Notes: generated from the sequence alone by a model not told the origin. A stretch of 64,000 bases of DNA from HXMU1420-2 sp017643305 (GCA_965217135.1 OZ244249.1:4278001-4342000); one strand, 5' to 3'; positions 52,600-61,116 are shown, counted from the first letter of the stretch. Made by a program: numbers and translations.

Positions 52600-54540
52600 T
52601 CATGCGCCGCCCTTCTCGGCCAGATAACGACGCTTGGCCTCCTCCGAGCGGCCGAAGTCCCGCACCATCGCCTCAATCGCCACCTCGTCGGACTTGTCGG
52701 CATAGCGGAATTCGCTGTCGGCGTAGCGGTTGATCTCCTGAAGCACCATTTCCGTCGTGATCGGCACGCGCAACTCTTCGATCATCACCTTCTTCTCGTC
52801 GTAGGATTTGAACAGGAACAGCTCCGGCTGCTCCATCCATTCATCCGGCAACTCGAAATCCATCGCGCGGACCTTGACTGCGTCGGTTATGTTCTTGATC
52901 GCCCGGCCGGTGAACCGGTCATCCGCCTCCTGAATGCCCTTCAGATAGGTGCCCATCTTGGCAATCGTATCCAACTTCCCAACCCGGTCTGAAACCTGAT
53001 CAAACACGCGCGTCAGGCCATCCTCATGCGGGCGATTATGGCTCTCGAAACTGGCGGCCACAGCTTTCTTGATCTCCTGCGCGGCATACACCTCGTGTTC
53101 CCCCAGCGGGATGTCATGGTTCTTGCCCATCAGCAGATAGAGGATGTCGATGTAATCCTCCCGCGTTTGCGGCCCATCCACCAGAAACCGGGCGCCTGCC
53201 CGCTGGCGCAGGGCGTCATCCACGTTCTCGGGGTAGTTCGAGAACATGCCAAAGGTGCAGTTGCCCCGCACCACCGTATTGGCGCCCGCAAAACTTTCCA
53301 TCAGCACGGCAGTTATTTCCAGCTGCCCGGCGCTCGACTGCCGGTCACCGCGCTTGCCCGCCAACTGATCGATGTCATCAATGGTGCCAAACCCGATCAC
53401 GCCCGGGTCGATAACGTTATTGATAAACGCCTTGGCATTCTGCGCGGACTTGCCCTGATAACTGTCGATGCTCTCGGTGCTCAGGTTCTGGTAACGGAAC
53501 GGATAGCCCGCGTTCTGGCAGTATTCGTTAATCAGCCCTGCCATCATCTGGATCAGCGTGGTCTTGCCCGTGCCAGGTTTGCCATCGCCCATGAACGTAA
53601 AGATGAAGCCGCCGAGCTCCGCAAACGGGTTCAGCCGCCGGTCGAAATCATAGGCCATCAGCATTTTGCTGAGCTTTAGCGCCTGGTACTTAGCTATATG
53701 GTTGCCCACCACCTCATGCGGCTTCTTGAAGGTCATGGTCAGCGTGGTGGACTTCGCCTTGGACGCTGGCGTGAACCCGTTGATCGTCAGATCATCGGCT
53801 TCCACCCGCCAACTGGCTGACTGGAACGGCGCCAAATGCGCGGCAGTCTGGGCACGCAATGCGAGCTTTTCCATCAGCTGTTCTGCATAGGCGCTGATCG
53901 TCGCGACCAGCCGCGTATCATCTCCTGCAAAGGCGGCAATGTCCTGATCTAGTTCCCACAATGCACCATGAAGGGCAAGCTGGCCGTTATCAGTCAGTAC
54001 CTCTTCGACCTCACCAACCTCAACTGCGATTTCCGTCGCTTGAGACGCCAGCAAATAGGCCGTTGCATTGGCAAATACATGCAGCCCAATCAACGCCTCT
54101 GCTGTCAGCAGCGCAGTAAACTCGCCCTTGCGGTTCGCCGCCAGGCTGCCCTGCAGATTGTCGCGCTTCAGACCCGCCAAAGCCGTCTGTTCGCCATATA
54201 TCTCCGTCACCGCCAGCGAGATTGCCAAGGCCCGCCGCAACGCATTCATCGCCACCGCCTGCGCAGGCGAGGTCAACGCATCGCCTTCATCCGACGCCTC
54301 GATGCGGTCAAGCAAATGCACCCCCTCGGGCCGCGCGGTCGACCGCGTCACCAACCCTGGCGTGGTCGACCGAAACCGCCGCCGCGTACCAATCCCGGCA
54401 GAGCGTTCAGATTGCGCAGGCTCCTTGCCCTTGCCAATGCGCGGCGTGTGATCAAACCCCTCCAGCAGGACCGTCGCGGCCGGGTAATGCTTGCGAATAT
54501 CTTCCTCGCGCAGCTCCATCTGGTCAGCGGTCAATGTCAT
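52600..54540 (-). CDS. AAA+ ATPase of a membrane-associated cluster
   Basis: A 646-residue ATPase. An N-terminal ~300-residue domain of unknown fold precedes an AAA+ module: Walker A MGDGKPGTGKTTLIQMMAG (about 317-335), Walker B VIGFGTIDDIDQLAG (381-395), sensor 1 Asn in GMFSNYPEN, and an arginine-finger-like DDALRQRAGARF (441-452). The lid domain follows (LDTIAKMGTYLKGIQEADDR). The Walker B has Asp-Asp-Ile-Asp in place of DExD/H. It lacks a protease or helicase domain and probably remodels the cluster's coiled-coil or membrane partners. Spacing: 114 bases after the preceding gene. Confidence 0.85.
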   Translation of the reverse strand: MTLTADQMELREEDIRKHYPAATVLLEGFDHTPRIGKGKEPAQSERSAGIGTRRRFRSTTPGLVTRSTARPEGVHLLDRIEASDEGDALTSPAQAVAMNALRRALAISLAVTEIYGEQTALAGLKRDNLQGSLAANRKGEFTALLTAEALIGLHVFANATAYLLASQATEIAVEVGEVEEVLTDNGQLALHGALWELDQDIAAFAGDDTRLVATISAYAEQLMEKLALRAQTAAHLAPFQSASWRVEADDLTINGFTPASKAKSTTLTMTFKKPHEVVGNHIAKYQALKLSKMLMAYDFDRRLNPFAELGGFIFTFMGDGKPGTGKTTLIQMMAGLINEYCQNAGYPFRYQNLSTESIDSYQGKSAQNAKAFINNVIDPGVIGFGTIDDIDQLAGKRGDRQSSAGQLEITAVLMESFAGANTVVRGNCTFGMFSNYPENVDDALRQRAGARFLVDGPQTREDYIDILYLLMGKNHDIPLGEHEVYAAQEIKKAVAASFESHNRPHEDGLTRVFDQVSDRVGKLDTIAKMGTYLKGIQEADDRFTGRAIKNITDAVKVRAMDFELPDEWMEQPELFLFKSYDEKKVMIEELRVPITTEMVLQEINRYADSEFRYADKSDEVAIEAMVRDFGRSEEAKRRYLAEKGGA

Positions 54541-54627
54541 CTCAAATCACTCCGCATCTTCATCTTTGGTAAAACACTTCCGTCCAATGCCCGACAGGCC
54601 TCATATGCGAGGCCAAGAGGGGAGACA

Positions 54628-54650
54628 CAGATTTTTCCCAGAAAAATCTG
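54628..54650. repeat. A/T-rich 9-bp hairpin between cluster genes
   Basis: CAGATTTTT (54628-54636) and AAAAATCTG (54642-54650) form a perfect stem over a 5-base loop, just after the 375-residue gene and before the ATPase. Similar ATTTTTCCxGGAAAAAT strings are, from memory, common in Rhodobacterales. It could attenuate or protect the transcript between the two halves of the operon. Confidence 0.5.
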
Positions 54651-54654
54651 CACC

Positions 54655-55782
54655 CTAATATCGCAGCACCGATCCACTGTCGCTCACCACAAACTTGCTA
54701 ACATCTGCAAAACCCGGCGGGTTGCGTTCGGCCAGCACCTGAAACGGGCGTTGGGGCAGGATGATTGCCCGTTGCGTCATTGTAGCCCCGGTCTCTGCCC
54801 CACGGCCAGAAAACGGATCCAGCGCAAAAATCTGCCGCTCGACGGTCGAAAACCATCCCGCGCGCTCTTCCACCACACGTTCGCTTTCCAAGGTTTCCGT
54901 CGTCCAGGCCAACGCCCAATCCTGACCTTTGGGCGCCATGGCCTCCGCCAATACTTCGCGCAGCGGGCCGGTCTGTTCGGTGAACGCGCTGGAATACATC
55001 GGCCCAACGTGAATCCGACGCAGGCGCTTGGGGTGCAGATCATCAAAGTCCTGATCAAACCCTTTTGCGATTGTCAGCAGCTTCAACGCGCCCAACGACT
55101 GCGCCATCAGATGCGCCTGCACCTCTGGCCAACGCCGCTGGTCCTTGGGCAAAGCGGTGCGGCCTGTATCCTCCACCTCCAGCAGGTAGATGACCGGCAA
55201 GTTGATCTGACTGTCATAGACAGCCCAATGCACCTGAAACAAACGCCGGTCTTCCGCAACCGTACCCAGCCACACACATTCGGGGTCGTTCTGCGCCCAG
55301 AACAGGTCCCCTTTCAAAATCTCTTCGTAGTAGAGCCGTTGGGACAGCGCGAATTGCAGCTTGGTGGGTACCTTCTGGTCGCCAATAATCGACCGCACCA
55401 TTTCATTTTTCAGCTCTCCTTCCGATGGCATATTCGCCAGATGCGACCGCGCCTGCTGCGCGTCGTTGGCCATGGTCAGCAGTTCGGCCGCTACAGGAAA
55501 ACCGCTGTCGCGTTTGTCCATCTGGAGAGATCCAAAAAACCGCCCTGTATCGCGCCCCACCAACAGGTACTTCATGCTCAGCGCCCTGAACGTGTAGGTC
55601 AGCGCCATCAGATACACCGACAGCGCCTTGACCTCGTGCTTGGCCACCTGTCCTTCGGCCTCCATCACTCCGGCGACGCGTAACAGGTGCTGGGTGATCG
55701 CCTCGAACTTGCCGAAATACCGGCGCGAGGCGAACATGTCGGTCAGGCCGACGTGGTCTTGGGAATGTGTCGTCTCGGTCAT
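54655..55782 (-). CDS. Conserved protein of unknown function (DUF6384-like)
   Basis: A 375-residue protein without signal peptide. An N-terminal helical half (LTDMFASRRYFGKFEAITQH, KHEVKALSVYLMALTYTFRA) leads to a mixed alpha/beta C-terminal half with EVWLGTVAEDRR-like and VLAERNPPGFADVSKFVVSD segments. It matches what I recall as DUF6384 in Rhodobacterales; no catalytic motif is seen. The ATG at 55782 overlaps the stop of the small membrane gene (ATGA). It is in the promoter-proximal, tightly coupled part of the cluster. Confidence 0.75.
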   Translation of the reverse strand: MTETTHSQDHVGLTDMFASRRYFGKFEAITQHLLRVAGVMEAEGQVAKHEVKALSVYLMALTYTFRALSMKYLLVGRDTGRFFGSLQMDKRDSGFPVAAELLTMANDAQQARSHLANMPSEGELKNEMVRSIIGDQKVPTKLQFALSQRLYYEEILKGDLFWAQNDPECVWLGTVAEDRRLFQVHWAVYDSQINLPVIYLLEVEDTGRTALPKDQRRWPEVQAHLMAQSLGALKLLTIAKGFDQDFDDLHPKRLRRIHVGPMYSSAFTEQTGPLREVLAEAMAPKGQDWALAWTTETLESERVVEERAGWFSTVERQIFALDPFSGRGAETGATMTQRAIILPQRPFQVLAERNPPGFADVSKFVVSDSGSVLRY

Positions 55783-55988
55783 CGCCGAGCACCTTTCTCC
55801 CGCAGCTCACGCTTCCGCTTATGTCGCAGGATAACCATCCGCGCGCCCAAAGGCAGCGACACAGCCACCAGCAGCCAGACCATCCAGTTCTGCACCAGAC
55901 CATCTTCGAACCCGAACAGAGGGGCCAGCCCATGCAGGCCAAAGAGGATGATCAACCCCAGGCCAAGGACACCAACAAAGAGCTTCAT
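55779..55988 (-). CDS. Small two-helix membrane protein, basic tail
   Basis: A 69-residue protein with helices MKLFVGVLGLGLIILFGLHG and NWMVWLLVAVSLPLGARMVI, the ends facing the cytoplasm with a strongly basic tail (RHKRKRELREKGARR). No family recognised. Both ends overlap neighbouring genes by ATGA (55985-55988 and 55779-55782), so expression is tied to the coiled-coil protein and the DUF6384-like protein. It is a likely membrane tether for the complex. Confidence 0.8.
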   Translation of the reverse strand: MKLFVGVLGLGLIILFGLHGLAPLFGFEDGLVQNWMVWLLVAVSLPLGARMVILRHKRKRELREKGARR

Positions 55989-57061
55989 CCGCCGTAAAGG
56001 TTCTTGTCGTGCTTATCGACAATTGCTTGGAACCGGCGAGCAAAGCGTTCGTCCGCCTTGGCCTTGGCTTCCAGCACATCGCGGGCAAAGACCATATGGT
56101 CTTCATGCGCTTCCAGCATGTCGGCCATCTTCTGGTTCGTTGCAGTGCCGATCGCGGCCATGGCCGTCTGTGCCTCCTGGTCGGTTTTAACGCCAATTTC
56201 GTTGATCCGGTGCGCCACGTCTTGCTGCTGCGCCGTTTTCAGCGATTTGGACAAGGCGTCATACAGCACAACCCGCTGTTTCGTATCCGTCTGCAGCTTG
56301 TTGATCAGAACCATCTGCGTCGCTGCCTGGTTCTGCAGGCTGTCGACCCAGGTTTTGCCCTTTTCAATATACCGCTCCAGCGTCTGCGACCGGGCCAGTT
56401 TCACCTGCTCCTGCTGCACCATTTCGTTGTACTTCGAATTCAGCTCTGCCAGCTCCGTTTCCAGCTTGGTCCGCGCTGCAGCATCCTGTTCGACGCTGAT
56501 CTTGTTCTCCAGCTCGATGATCTTGGGGTCCATCCCCAGAATATCGGTGCGGATTTGTTCCAACTCACCCACCACCGCTTCGCGTTCGTCCAGCGTGCCG
56601 TTCAGGTTGGTTTCCACCTTGGTTTTCTGTTCCTCCAGCATGTTCAACTGGCCCTGCAACAATTGTACGATGATGTCGGACTTCGAAATCAGGTCCTGCA
56701 GCTTGTCGTCGATATTGGCCGTGCGCATCCGTTCCTGGCGCATGGATTCCGACTTCCCCCGCGAAAAGACACCGACGAAGCTTTCCCAGCCCGTCTTGTT
56801 GCGCATTTCGTCGAAATCCTTGGAAAACGCGGCGGTGACATCGTCCAGCCCCATGATCAGCTCAGCGATGTTGGCATTCATCACATCGGTATGGGCGTGC
56901 ACGTCTTCCAACGTTGCATTTTCGATGTCGATATCGGCGCTTTCCCCGGCTTCGATCTTGGACCGGGCCGCCTCAATCCGGCTGGTGACCGTTTCAATCT
57001 CGGACTGCGCCTTTGCCACCTGGGCCTGCGACTCGCGCACCAGCGCATCGAAATCCGCCAT
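55985..57061 (-). CDS. Coiled-coil protein, first gene of the AAA+ cluster
   Basis: A 358-residue, almost entirely helical protein rich in Glu, Gln, Lys and Ala heptads over roughly residues 10-45 and 110-260 (LEQIRTDILGMDPKIIELEN, ELAELNSKYNEMVQQEQVKL, LERYIEKGKTWVDSLQNQAA). No signal peptide or membrane helix. The C-terminal third (AMAAIGTATNQKMADMLEAH) loosely recalls TelA/toxic-anion-resistance proteins and the overall shape recalls PspA-type ESCRT-III proteins, but neither is established. AGAGGGG supports the ATG at 57061. It is likely the polymer-forming or scaffold component. Confidence 0.75.
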   Translation of the reverse strand: MADFDALVRESQAQVAKAQSEIETVTSRIEAARSKIEAGESADIDIENATLEDVHAHTDVMNANIAELIMGLDDVTAAFSKDFDEMRNKTGWESFVGVFSRGKSESMRQERMRTANIDDKLQDLISKSDIIVQLLQGQLNMLEEQKTKVETNLNGTLDEREAVVGELEQIRTDILGMDPKIIELENKISVEQDAAARTKLETELAELNSKYNEMVQQEQVKLARSQTLERYIEKGKTWVDSLQNQAATQMVLINKLQTDTKQRVVLYDALSKSLKTAQQQDVAHRINEIGVKTDQEAQTAMAAIGTATNQKMADMLEAHEDHMVFARDVLEAKAKADERFARRFQAIVDKHDKNLYGG

Positions 57062-57197
57062 ACTTGTTCCCCTCTTTTAAATGTTTGGTTTGTATATAGG
57101 TGATGTTAAGGGAGTTTACATCACCCACAATCCAGTTCTGCCCAAAGTCTTGCAAATGGGGCATGGAAAAGAAAGTCCGGAATAACGGGCGCGCAGC

Positions 57198-58265
57198 TCA
57201 CACGGATGCGGCCGCCTCGCACAAGTTTTTCAGCTTCTTCATGGCCAGCTCGCGCCCGAGCATGGCCAGCCCGCAATCGGGTGCCGCAATCAGCCGGTCC
57301 CGGTCGATATGGTGCAGGGCAGTTGTCAGGCGCGCGGCAATCTCCTCCACCGATTCCAGCCGGCTTTGCGCTATGGCCACCGATCCGAAGATAACGGCGG
57401 AGTTCCGGAATTTCTCCAGCAGGGCTAGATCATTATATCGGTGGGCATCCTCCAACGACACCTGATGCACTGTTGACGCGTCCACCGCCTCGGCCAGACG
57501 GAAATAGCAGCTGGGATCAGCCTTGTGGTATTCTGCATCGTCCAGATGGCCGGGATAGCCACAGCACATGTGCATCACCTGCGTGACCGTGTCGGGCACC
57601 CCGTCGAAACAGATGTCCAGACACTCCACGCCATAGTCTAACGCCCGGTCGACATTACGGGCAAAGAGCGGTTCATCCACTTGGATATAGGTACATCCAG
57701 CCTCCGCCAGCGCGCGGATTTCGAAGTTCAGCGCATGGGCCAGATCATGGGCCAGCTGCCTCGGATCGTTATAAAAAGCATCCGCACAGGTATCCATGAT
57801 CGTGGTCGGCCCCGGAACGGTGATCTTGATAGGACGGTCGGTAAACTCCTGCGCCACTTGGTAGTCCCGGTCCAAAAAATGCGACCCGTCCGGTTCAATC
57901 TTGCCAGTAATCGTCGGCAGTTCCGCGGTATAGGCGCCATCGCGCAGCACCCGGCTGGTCAGGTTCACGAAGTCAAAACCCGACAGGTGGCGGCAATGGT
58001 AATGGATGTAGTTTTCCCGCCGCTGTTCCCCGTCCGTCGGCACTGTAACACCACAGGCGACCTGATCTTCCACCGCCGCCTGCGTCGCTTTCACATACAA
58101 AGCCTCAGTCTCTGCGCCGTCGCGCAGATTGGTTTCATTGGCCCGGCGCGTCACCTCACCACTGGTGGCGGTCAGGCCTTCATCGATCTGGAACCAGTCC
58201 CGTATGGGAACATAATCCGGCTTTGGATACGCGCCGATACAGGTCGTGGTTAGTGACTGGGCCAA
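57198..58265 (-). CDS. MetE-core-like methionine synthase family protein, TTG start
   Basis: A 355-residue single-barrel protein equivalent to the catalytic C-terminal half of cobalamin-independent methionine synthase. Zinc-ligand regions are VTQVMHMCCGYPGHLDDAEY (His and Cys), IQVDEPLF, and AAPDCGLAMLGRELAMKKLK (Cys). IKITVPGPTTIMDTCADAFY is the family core. The start is taken as TTG at 58265 because GGAGGGAGG lies just upstream and similarity begins at TTCIGAYPKPDYV; an ATG at 58322 is possible. The folate-binding N-terminal half is absent, so the methyl donor may not be methyltetrahydrofolate. Two hairpins precede it. Confidence 0.82.
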   Translation of the reverse strand: MAQSLTTTCIGAYPKPDYVPIRDWFQIDEGLTATSGEVTRRANETNLRDGAETEALYVKATQAAVEDQVACGVTVPTDGEQRRENYIHYHCRHLSGFDFVNLTSRVLRDGAYTAELPTITGKIEPDGSHFLDRDYQVAQEFTDRPIKITVPGPTTIMDTCADAFYNDPRQLAHDLAHALNFEIRALAEAGCTYIQVDEPLFARNVDRALDYGVECLDICFDGVPDTVTQVMHMCCGYPGHLDDAEYHKADPSCYFRLAEAVDASTVHQVSLEDAHRYNDLALLEKFRNSAVIFGSVAIAQSRLESVEEIAARLTTALHHIDRDRLIAAPDCGLAMLGRELAMKKLKNLCEAAASV

Positions 58266-58610
58266 GGTTTCGCCTCCCTCCAAGGTCGGTGACCACCTTA
58301 GGCACAATTCTAAACCGCTCAAGTATCAATGAAGCGGTGTCTTTGTCTGCCCTCGTTGAAGAGGCTGACTTCTGGGGCCAGCTCATCACAAAACACGGAA
58401 CACGTCAGTCTTTCGGCGTCACCAATGGCGCTCGGCTGCACTGATTTCCAGCCGTGGTAGCCTTTTCGCCAAGCCGTAGGAACGTCTCGAGATCAACTGT
58501 GGGCACCCGCGAAAAACAGTTCAAAAACAGAGGTTCAATCTATGGCGCGCAAACAGACTTAAATCCAAAAACGCCAGTGATTACACTTTAGATGGCACAG
58601 GTTGTGAAAG
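58266..58610. promoter_or_regulatory. 345-base leader/intergenic region with two hairpins before the MetE-like gene
   Basis: Immediately upstream of the TTG are AAGGT/ACCTT arms (58282-58299) and ACCGCT/AGCGGT arms (58314-58338), 17 and 49 bases from the start. The layout resembles a compact leader regulatory RNA, and methionine genes in this group are often riboswitch-controlled, but no known SAM or SAH consensus could be matched. The rest up to the manC stop (58339-58610) shows no gene. Confidence 0.35.
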
Positions 58611-60050
58611 TCAGCCCTTCGCCCCCTGCCCCCGCGAATACACATCCTCGTACCGAATGATGTCGTCCTCACCCAGATAGCTACCGGTCTGCACCTCGAT
58701 CAGAACCATCGGTACCTTGCCGGGGTTCTCCATCCGGTGCACGGCCCCCAGAGGGATGTAGACGGACTGGTTTTCAGTAACGAGCTGGACCGTGTCATCA
58801 ACGGTAACCTTTGCCGTTCCCTCCACCACGATCCAGTGCTCCGACCGGTGGTGATGAGATTGCAGGCTGAGCGCCGCGCCAGGGTGGACGTGGATGCGCT
58901 TGACTTGGAACCGATCGCCCACAACGAGGCTTTCGAACCAGCCCCAGGGGCGGTGATCCTTCGGGAAGGCTGTGGCTTGCCGCGCGCCTTTTTCTTTCAG
59001 TGCGGCCACAGCTTTCTTCACGTCCTGCGCGCGAGAGGCGTCGGCCACCAAAACGGCATCCGGCATAGCGACGGTGATGATGTTGTCGAGGCCGATCCCG
59101 ACCAACTCCACCCGTGGATCCTCAGAGCGGAGCAGCGTGTTGTCGCAGTCAATCGCGGTGGCTGCGCCCGTCGTGGCGACACCGCGACCATCCTGTTCGG
59201 TTTCGCGCCAGACGGCATCCCAGCCACCCAGATCAGACCAACCAGCACTGAACGGGACGACCGAGAGATTTTTGGCGCGTTCCATGACGGCATAGTCGAT
59301 CGAGATATCCTCAGCCTTTGCCCAGGCTTCCGGATCAAGGCGGAGAAATCCGAGATCAGGCTTACCCGCGTCGACAGCCCTTTGGACGGGCTCGATCAGC
59401 TCAGGCGCATGCGCACGGAAAGCGGCGAGGATGGTTTTGACGGAGAAGAGGAAGATGCCGGCATTCCAAAGGTAGTTGCCGGCGGCCAACATCTGTTCTG
59501 CCGTCGCGGCGTCTGGTTTTTCCACGAAGCGCTTGAGGGGCAGGGGTGTCGGCTCGCCATTGCCGGGTGCGTCGGCGAGTTCGAGGTAGCCATAGCCGGT
59601 TTCTGGATGTGTCGGTGAGATGCCAAAAGTCACTAGCTGGCCGGATTTTGCCGCCTGCGCCCCTGCCGCCACCAAAGCGCGAAACGCCTCCGGATCAGGC
59701 ACAACATGATCGGAGGGCGCGACCAGCATCAACCCATTCGGATCCGTCTTCGCCAACCAAAACGCCGCGGCAAGGATGGCAGGCGCCGTATTGCGCCCCT
59801 CAGGCTCAATCAGTATCGCACCCGGATCGATGTCAATTTCCGCGAGCTGTTCGGTGACGATAAATCGGAAGTCAGAGTTGGTGAGGATAAGCGGTGCATT
59901 ATAGGCTGAACCGCTGAGACGGTCTATGGAGGCCTGAAAGAGAGTCTGCTGACCAACGAGAGGGACAAATTGCTTAGGATAACTCTTACGACTGAGCGGC
60001 CAAAGCCGAGTTCCGGAACCGCCACAAAGTAAAATTGGTGTAATGGGCAT
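58611..60050 (-). CDS. manC: Mannose-1-phosphate guanylyltransferase / mannose-6-phosphate isomerase
   Basis: A 479-residue bifunctional ManC/AlgA-type enzyme making GDP-mannose. The nucleotidyltransferase half has PILLCGGSGTRLWPLSRKSY, the P-loop-like signature, and KRFVEKPDAATAEQMLAAGN. The C-terminal cupin isomerase domain has ALSLQSHHHRSEHWIVVEGT with the metal His/Glu set. Length is normal for the fused form. GDP-mannose feeds gmd and fcl encoded 1.1 kb downstream in genome order, so the three form a GDP-L-fucose set. Phosphomannomutase is not in the window. Confidence 0.93.
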   Translation of the reverse strand: MPITPILLCGGSGTRLWPLSRKSYPKQFVPLVGQQTLFQASIDRLSGSAYNAPLILTNSDFRFIVTEQLAEIDIDPGAILIEPEGRNTAPAILAAAFWLAKTDPNGLMLVAPSDHVVPDPEAFRALVAAGAQAAKSGQLVTFGISPTHPETGYGYLELADAPGNGEPTPLPLKRFVEKPDAATAEQMLAAGNYLWNAGIFLFSVKTILAAFRAHAPELIEPVQRAVDAGKPDLGFLRLDPEAWAKAEDISIDYAVMERAKNLSVVPFSAGWSDLGGWDAVWRETEQDGRGVATTGAATAIDCDNTLLRSEDPRVELVGIGLDNIITVAMPDAVLVADASRAQDVKKAVAALKEKGARQATAFPKDHRPWGWFESLVVGDRFQVKRIHVHPGAALSLQSHHHRSEHWIVVEGTAKVTVDDTVQLVTENQSVYIPLGAVHRMENPGKVPMVLIEVQTGSYLGEDDIIRYEDVYSRGQGAKG

Positions 60051-61116
60051 CTCAGCCGCCTTCCTGCAGATCTCCAGTGTGTCGCGAATACGACTTCAGT
60101 GGCACAGAAAACATCGACTGCGGCGACGCCGCAATTCTCTCATAGGTTAAGATCTGAATCGACTCAAATTGTGCCACACATCCCATGGGCTCTCTGGCGC
60201 AATTCCTAAACATTCGCATTGTGAGACGGGGACCTCTCTAAAGCCACTGCTCGGCTTTGATAAAAACACTGCGACCTGCTCAACGACAAATGTGCTGACC
60301 CAAGTTCTCGCCATATTTTTGGCGTTTTACGCTGTTGTTATATCGGCGCCTCGCGTCGAAGCTCAACATCTGTTAGCTTATCGCACCTCCGGTCTAATTG
60401 ACAGGCCCACGGTCGAAGTATTGCAGGGCAGGCTCCTTCGCTTTTCGGCCACTGCAATTGGCGGTACCGTCCATGGCAAAATGATCTTTTAAATGCTTCC
60501 TAATACGCACGGCGCGTTCCACTCGGCCGCTATCGAAGGGCTTTCAAGCACGCGTTCAAAGCGGTTCGAACGCAGCTTCGATCTTCATTTCCAGCTCAGG
60601 AAGGAAATCGGTAGGTTCCCGGCAATAGCCGTTGATCTCCAAGACTTCAACGGGACTGAGATTTACGCATCGGAATATCTGGTTGCCACCAAAACCTTTG
60701 GTGATCGGCGAGCAGTGACCTGCGGAATCGGTTGAGGCAGGCTCGCATCGAACAATGATTTCAAAAATCCTCTGTGTTTTGTTGCCGATCGCTTCTGCAA
60801 TCGACCTGCCTCCGGGGCTGGGGGGATCGGCGGAAACGGGTAGTTGGATTTTGGGAGCTGGCTTCGCGGGGACGCCGCACTGTTCAGCGGGGTCAAATTG
60901 CAGACGACTTACCTGCTAACAACCGCCAGCCGGTCACTAGCGCAATGACTTCGGCGTCTTCAGACGAGTCCCTTTGCGCGCCAGTCAACTGATCAAAGTG
61001 AAACAGCATTCCGTTCCCTCAGACAAACTTTCAATTAGGACAAAATTAAGCGTTGATGCTCAACCTGCCTGTGCACTTTTGGATAGTCAAACTATGAGTG
61101 AATGCAAGTTAGTGGC
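60051..61116. other. 1.07-kb region of gene fragments between manC and gmd
   Basis: No intact gene is recognised. On the minus strand a frame is open from 60915 to a stop at 60556-60558 with no usable start codon; its end reads VEVLEINGYCREPTDFLPEL and MKIEAAFEPL, which is protein-like. Plus-strand frames at 60169-60492 and 60493-60735 have no known domain and look like its complements or chance. The base composition looks less GC-rich than neighbouring genes. This is best described as remnant DNA, perhaps of an old insertion; the manC promoter should lie at 60051-60170. Confidence 0.45.
60556..60915 (-). pseudogene. Unidentified 3' gene fragment
   Basis: 119 codons are open between TAG at 60916-60918 and TGA at 60556-60558 on the minus strand. 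The translation contains QCGVPAKPAPKIQLPVSADP, then GGRSIAEAIGNKTQRIFEII and TKGFGGNQIFRCVNLSPVEV. There is no ATG, GTG or TTG near the front, so it would be the tail of a truncated gene. I do not recognise the family, and the first third may be non-coding. Confidence 0.3.

Noticed and set aside
53968..55683. A 571-codon plus-strand frame opposite the AAA+ ATPase and DUF6384-like genes
   Set aside because: Composition is Arg/Gln/His-rich without domains; it is the complement of well-supported minus-strand genes with high-GC third positions.
56009..57103. Two ~360-codon plus-strand frames opposite the coiled-coil gene
   Set aside because: Low-complexity Ser/Cys- or His/Leu-rich translations typical of antisense frames; no ribosome site or domain.
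58266..58340. SAM-II or SAM/SAH riboswitch
   Set aside because: Hairpins exist but conserved loop and pseudoknot sequences could not be matched; kept only as a structured-leader finding.
58520..58560. tRNA-like GAGGTTCAATC string
   Set aside because: No cloverleaf arms or acceptor stem can be drawn around it.
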